From the NCBI GenBank assembly GCA_023254365.1, contig JALRLQ010000033.1, forward strand, positions 1 through 17,166: DNA of 17,166 nt. Direction: 5' to 3'. Numbering within the stretch: the stretch's first letter is position 1; every line of letters starts with the position of its first letter. The stretch is from Candidatus Poseidonia sp. (GTDB taxonomy: Archaea; Thermoplasmatota; Poseidoniia; Poseidoniales; Poseidoniaceae). The notes beneath the pieces were generated by a model. The model did not search any database and was not told the origin of the DNA. It saw nothing but the letters and a program-made list of their open reading frames with translations. Below, piece by piece: positions 14,834-17,166 of this stretch. Position numbers and translations under genes: made by a program.

Positions 14834-16459
14834 ATGAAGTACGTCGTGGTCAGCGGGGGAGTGCTTTCAGGTCTTGGAAAAGGCGTGACTGCGAGCAGCA
14901 TCGGCGTCTTACTCAAGAGCGCCGGCCTGCGCGTGACCTCGATCAAAATTGACCCCTACCTCAACAGCGATGCCGGTACGATGTCGCCGTTTGAGCACGG
15001 CGAAGTCTTCGTTTTGGACGACGGAGGCGAGGTTGATTTGGACCTCGGCAACTACGAGCGCTTCCTTGACATCAACCTGTCAAAAGACAACAACCTCACC
15101 ACTGGAAAAATCTACGCCAAGGTGATCGAAGCCGAACGAAGAGGGGATTATCTCGGCAAAACCGTCCAAGTGATTCCTCACATCACCGACGCCGTTCAAG
15201 ATTGGATTGAGGACGTGGCTGCGCGCCCTGCCGACGGAAGTGGAGCCGTTCCCGATGCCTGCATCATCGAGCTGGGTGGCACCGTCGGTGACATTGAATC
15301 CGCGCCCTACGTCGAGGCACTTCGCCAGTTCCAATTCAGGGTTGGACGAGAAAACGTGACCTTTGTTCATGTCTCCTTGGTTCCAGTCATGGGCCCGGTG
15401 GGTGAACAGAAGACCAAACCCACCCAGCACACCGTGAAGGAATTACGCGGTTTGGGCATCTCGCCCGACATCCTCGTGTGCCGGTCCTCAGCACCGTTGG
15501 CCGACGATACGCGTGAGAAACTTGCAGCCTTTTGTCACGTCAAGCCGCAAGCCGTGATGTCCACCCACGACGTGCCGAACATCTACCATGTTCCTCTCAT
15601 GCTTCAAGAACAAGGCTTGTGTGAAATTCTCGGCGTTGACTGCACCGCCACGTCTTTGTTGCAAGAATGGACCACGATGGCTCATCACTTGGACACCCTG
15701 ACCGAGGAAGTCCACATCGCCATGGTGGGCAAATACACCGACCTGACCGACGCCTATCTCTCGGTGATCAAGAGCCTCCAACACGCCGCCATGGCGGTGG
15801 ACCGAAAGTTGGTCATTGATTGGATTGAAGCCAGCCACTTGGAGCCTGACTGGGACGCCACCGAACGCGATGCAGCTTGGTCTGATTTGCGAGCCGCACA
15901 CGGCGTGTTGGTTCCCGGAGGGTTTGGTGACCGAGGCATCGAAGGCAAGATTTTGGCAGCCCACTACGCTCGTACCGAAGCCGTGCCCTACCTCGGTATC
16001 TGCCTCGGGTTGCAAGTTGCAACCATCGAATTCTGCAGAAACGTCCTCGGGATGAGCGGTGCAAATTCCACCGAATTTGAAGACAACCCTGAACACGCCG
16101 CTGTGGTCTTTATGCCTGAAATTTCCAAAACACATCTTGGAGGCACCATGCGACTGGGGAGCCGCCCCACCTTGTGGCAGGCGGACGGCTCGAAGATCCG
16201 CGCCCTGTACGGCCCCGGAGAAGCGGTTGACGAGCGACACCGCCACCGCTACGAAGTCAACCCCGACCTCATTGAACGCATTGAGGAGGCTGGCTTGGTG
16301 TTCGTCGGCAAGGACGAATCCGGTCAGCGGTGTGAAATCTTTGAACTGGACGGTCACCCCTACTACGTCGGTGTGCAATTCCACCCAGAATTCAAATCTC
16401 GTCCTGGAAAGCCAAGCCCACCGTTCCTCGGTTTGTTACAGGCCGCTGCAAATCGCTGA
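14834..16459 (+). CDS. pyrG: CTP synthase
   Basis: The 541-residue enzyme makes CTP from UTP, ATP and glutamine. The N-terminal synthetase domain begins [16 protein letters not shown], whose glycine-rich loop (Lys16) binds ATP, followed by [41 protein letters not shown] and [16 protein letters not shown] are further family signatures involved in substrate binding. The C-terminal class I glutamine amidotransferase domain carries LGICLGLQ with nucleophile Cys390, and FHPEF with His517 and Glu519 completing the triad. Length and motif order are normal and nothing is missing. The ATG follows GATGGTACA, a weak ribosome-binding site. It is transcribed alone, divergent from tdh, and converges on the small membrane protein gene 25 bases after its stop. 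Confidence 0.98.
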   Translation: MKYVVVSGGVLSGLGKGVTASSIGVLLKSAGLRVTSIKIDPYLNSDAGTMSPFEHGEVFVLDDGGEVDLDLGNYERFLDINLSKDNNLTTGKIYAKVIEAERRGDYLGKTVQVIPHITDAVQDWIEDVAARPADGSGAVPDACIIELGGTVGDIESAPYVEALRQFQFRVGRENVTFVHVSLVPVMGPVGEQKTKPTQHTVKELRGLGISPDILVCRSSAPLADDTREKLAAFCHVKPQAVMSTHDVPNIYHVPLMLQEQGLCEILGVDCTATSLLQEWTTMAHHLDTLTEEVHIAMVGKYTDLTDAYLSVIKSLQHAAMAVDRKLVIDWIEASHLEPDWDATERDAAWSDLRAAHGVLVPGGFGDRGIEGKILAAHYARTEAVPYLGICLGLQVATIEFCRNVLGMSGANSTEFEDNPEHAAVVFMPEISKTHLGGTMRLGSRPTLWQADGSKIRALYGPGEAVDERHRHRYEVNPDLIERIEEAGLVFVGKDESGQRCEIFELDGHPYYVGVQFHPEFKSRPGKPSPPFLGLLQAAANR

Positions 16460-16462
16460 CCC

Positions 16463-16478
16463 TCATCGGCCTCGATGA
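16463..16478. terminator. Hairpin between convergent genes
   Basis: TCATCG-GCCT-CGATGA is a perfect 6-bp stem with a 4-base loop, filling the 25-base gap between the stops of pyrG and the convergent membrane-protein gene. Its position suits a two-way transcription barrier. No T-run follows on either strand, so classical termination is not proven. Confidence 0.4.
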
Positions 16479-16484
16479 TACGCT

Positions 16485-17027
16485 TCATCCATCCAGGAGC
16501 GCGTGGCCAATCAACAGCAAGGCAATGGCCAATCCTGAAAACAGACGTTGCATATGCAGCAAGCGCGTGCCTTTTCGGAATTCCTTCGGTGGCCATTTGG
16601 ACTGCATGAGGTAGCCGCTGATCACCAATACCCAAAGAAACGCCATGGCCAACCACAACGTCCAATGCCATTCGAGCACATAGCCATGAACGGTGCCAAT
16701 CACCGCCATGGCCAAGCCCAACCACGTGTGGACCCTCATGAAACGGCGGTTGGCAACACCGAGCGATTTCTTGAACGCTCTGGGCTCCTTGTCGAACAGT
16801 TCTGCTCCGTTCGCTCGGAGCCATTTGAACGCAGGCTTCCAGGCAACGATGGCCAAGGTCGCAATCAACAGCACTTGGGCCACTTCACCCAACCCTTCAC
16901 CGTCAACGCCAAACACGCTCGTTTCGTTGTCATCGTCGTCTTCGTCCTCACCTCCGTCAGCCAGCGCATGTCCGGTCAGGAAGGTGAAGGCGAGCAGCGT
17001 CAGGAGGAACAGACATCTCCTTGGCAT
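16485..17027 (-). CDS. Small membrane protein, possible heme b-binding (cytochrome b-like)
   Basis: The protein has 180 residues. Residues 1-22 are a signal peptide or signal anchor (RRCLFLLTLLAFTFLTGHALA), followed by an acidic segment (DGGEDEDDDDNETS). Four further hydrophobic helices lie at about 45-63, 99-118, 122-142 and 160-178. His100 and His114 sit on the second helix 14 apart, and His158 and His175 frame the fourth 17 apart. That layout is seen in bis-histidine heme b proteins such as cytochrome b561 and ferric-reductase-like families. A basic loop (KSKW-type, KEFRKGTR) precedes the last helix. I do not recognise a named family, and heme binding is an inference from His spacing. The start at 17027 has TTAAAG about 28 bases upstream, so the message might be leaderless. 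It converges with pyrG. Confidence 0.78.
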   Translation of the reverse strand: MPRRCLFLLTLLAFTFLTGHALADGGEDEDDDDNETSVFGVDGEGLGEVAQVLLIATLAIVAWKPAFKWLRANGAELFDKEPRAFKKSLGVANRRFMRVHTWLGLAMAVIGTVHGYVLEWHWTLWLAMAFLWVLVISGYLMQSKWPPKEFRKGTRLLHMQRLFSGLAIALLLIGHALLDG

Positions 17028-17054
17028 CGAATCAGAGGTCCAGTCAGGTTCACT

Positions 17055-17166
17055 TTAACACCATCGTACGGATGAACAATAGTCATGTACAACGGTAGGC
17101 ATGGAGAGAGCCCACTGCAAGCCCATGTTGACATGCTCGTCGTGTGTAAGGGTGTTCTGCAATACC
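17055..17166 (-). CDS. Possible 3' end of a minus-strand gene (edge, weak)
   Basis: A minus-strand frame is open from the right edge to a TAA at 17055-17057, giving about 36 residues (including THDEHVNMGLQWALSMPT). Its codons in the first two thirds resemble those of the neighbouring genes, and it would end 27 bases before the membrane-protein start. A competing plus-strand frame starts at ATG 17101 (MERAHCKPMLTCSSC) but uses AGA and AGG, which are rare in this window. Either could be chance; the 139 bases after 17027 may simply be intergenic. Confidence 0.25.
   Translation of the reverse strand, partial: VLQNTLTHDEHVNMGLQWALSMPTVVHDYCSSVRWC

Noticed and set aside
16548..17075. Plus-strand open frame opposite the small membrane protein
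   Set aside because: The minus-strand product has a signal peptide and four clear membrane helices; the plus product has no domain-like pattern.

Overview
The window looks like a chromosomal piece of a mesophilic, free-living archaeon, most likely of the Thermoplasmatota / Marine Group II (Poseidoniia) kind; this placement is inferred from gene content, not from a marker gene. Archaeal signs are a group II (thermosome-type) chaperonin, a deoxyhypusine-synthase-family enzyme, a pyruvoyl S-adenosylmethionine decarboxylase, a haloarchaeal-like HMG-CoA synthase for isoprenoid lipids, and TATA-like boxes in front of several genes. A bacterial-type DnaK and secreted proteins rich in N-glycosylation sequons fit a mesophilic marine protein-degrading heterotroph. 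Coding density is high. I saw no tRNA, rRNA, CRISPR array or insertion sequence.

Layout. (1) Positions 1-3997, minus strand: a polyamine/hypusine cluster in the order speB (agmatinase), speD (AdoMet decarboxylase), DHS-family gene (4-base gap after speD), then a large secreted glycoprotein-like protein that runs off the left edge. (2) Positions 4178-7583, plus strand: a small conserved archaeal protein, a secreted membrane-anchored M14 carboxypeptidase, and a cytoplasmic M17 leucyl aminopeptidase. The last two form a plausible peptide-scavenging pair. (3) Positions 7699-12009, plus strand: a chaperone island with its own TATA-like box and a 29-bp palindrome, encoding an alpha-crystallin-like protein with a very acidic tail and a terminal IPI motif, then DnaK, then a divergent group II chaperonin subunit. 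(4) Positions 12018-13632, plus strand: HMG-CoA synthase with an insertion of about 54 residues just before the predicted catalytic His. (5) Positions 13629-14687, minus strand: a threonine-dehydrogenase-like zinc enzyme whose stop codon overlaps that of HMG-CoA synthase in a shared CTAG. (6) Positions 14834-16459, plus strand: CTP synthase. (7) Positions 16485-17027, minus strand: a small membrane protein with paired His residues suggesting heme b binding, with a possible further reading frame beyond it at the right edge.

Most genes are standard. The parts most worth a second look are the sHsp-like/DnaK/chaperonin island with its palindrome overlapping the ribosome-binding region, the DHS-family enzyme that lacks the canonical HHIANAN motif yet sits with speD and speB, the insertion in HMG-CoA synthase, and the small putative heme-binding membrane protein.
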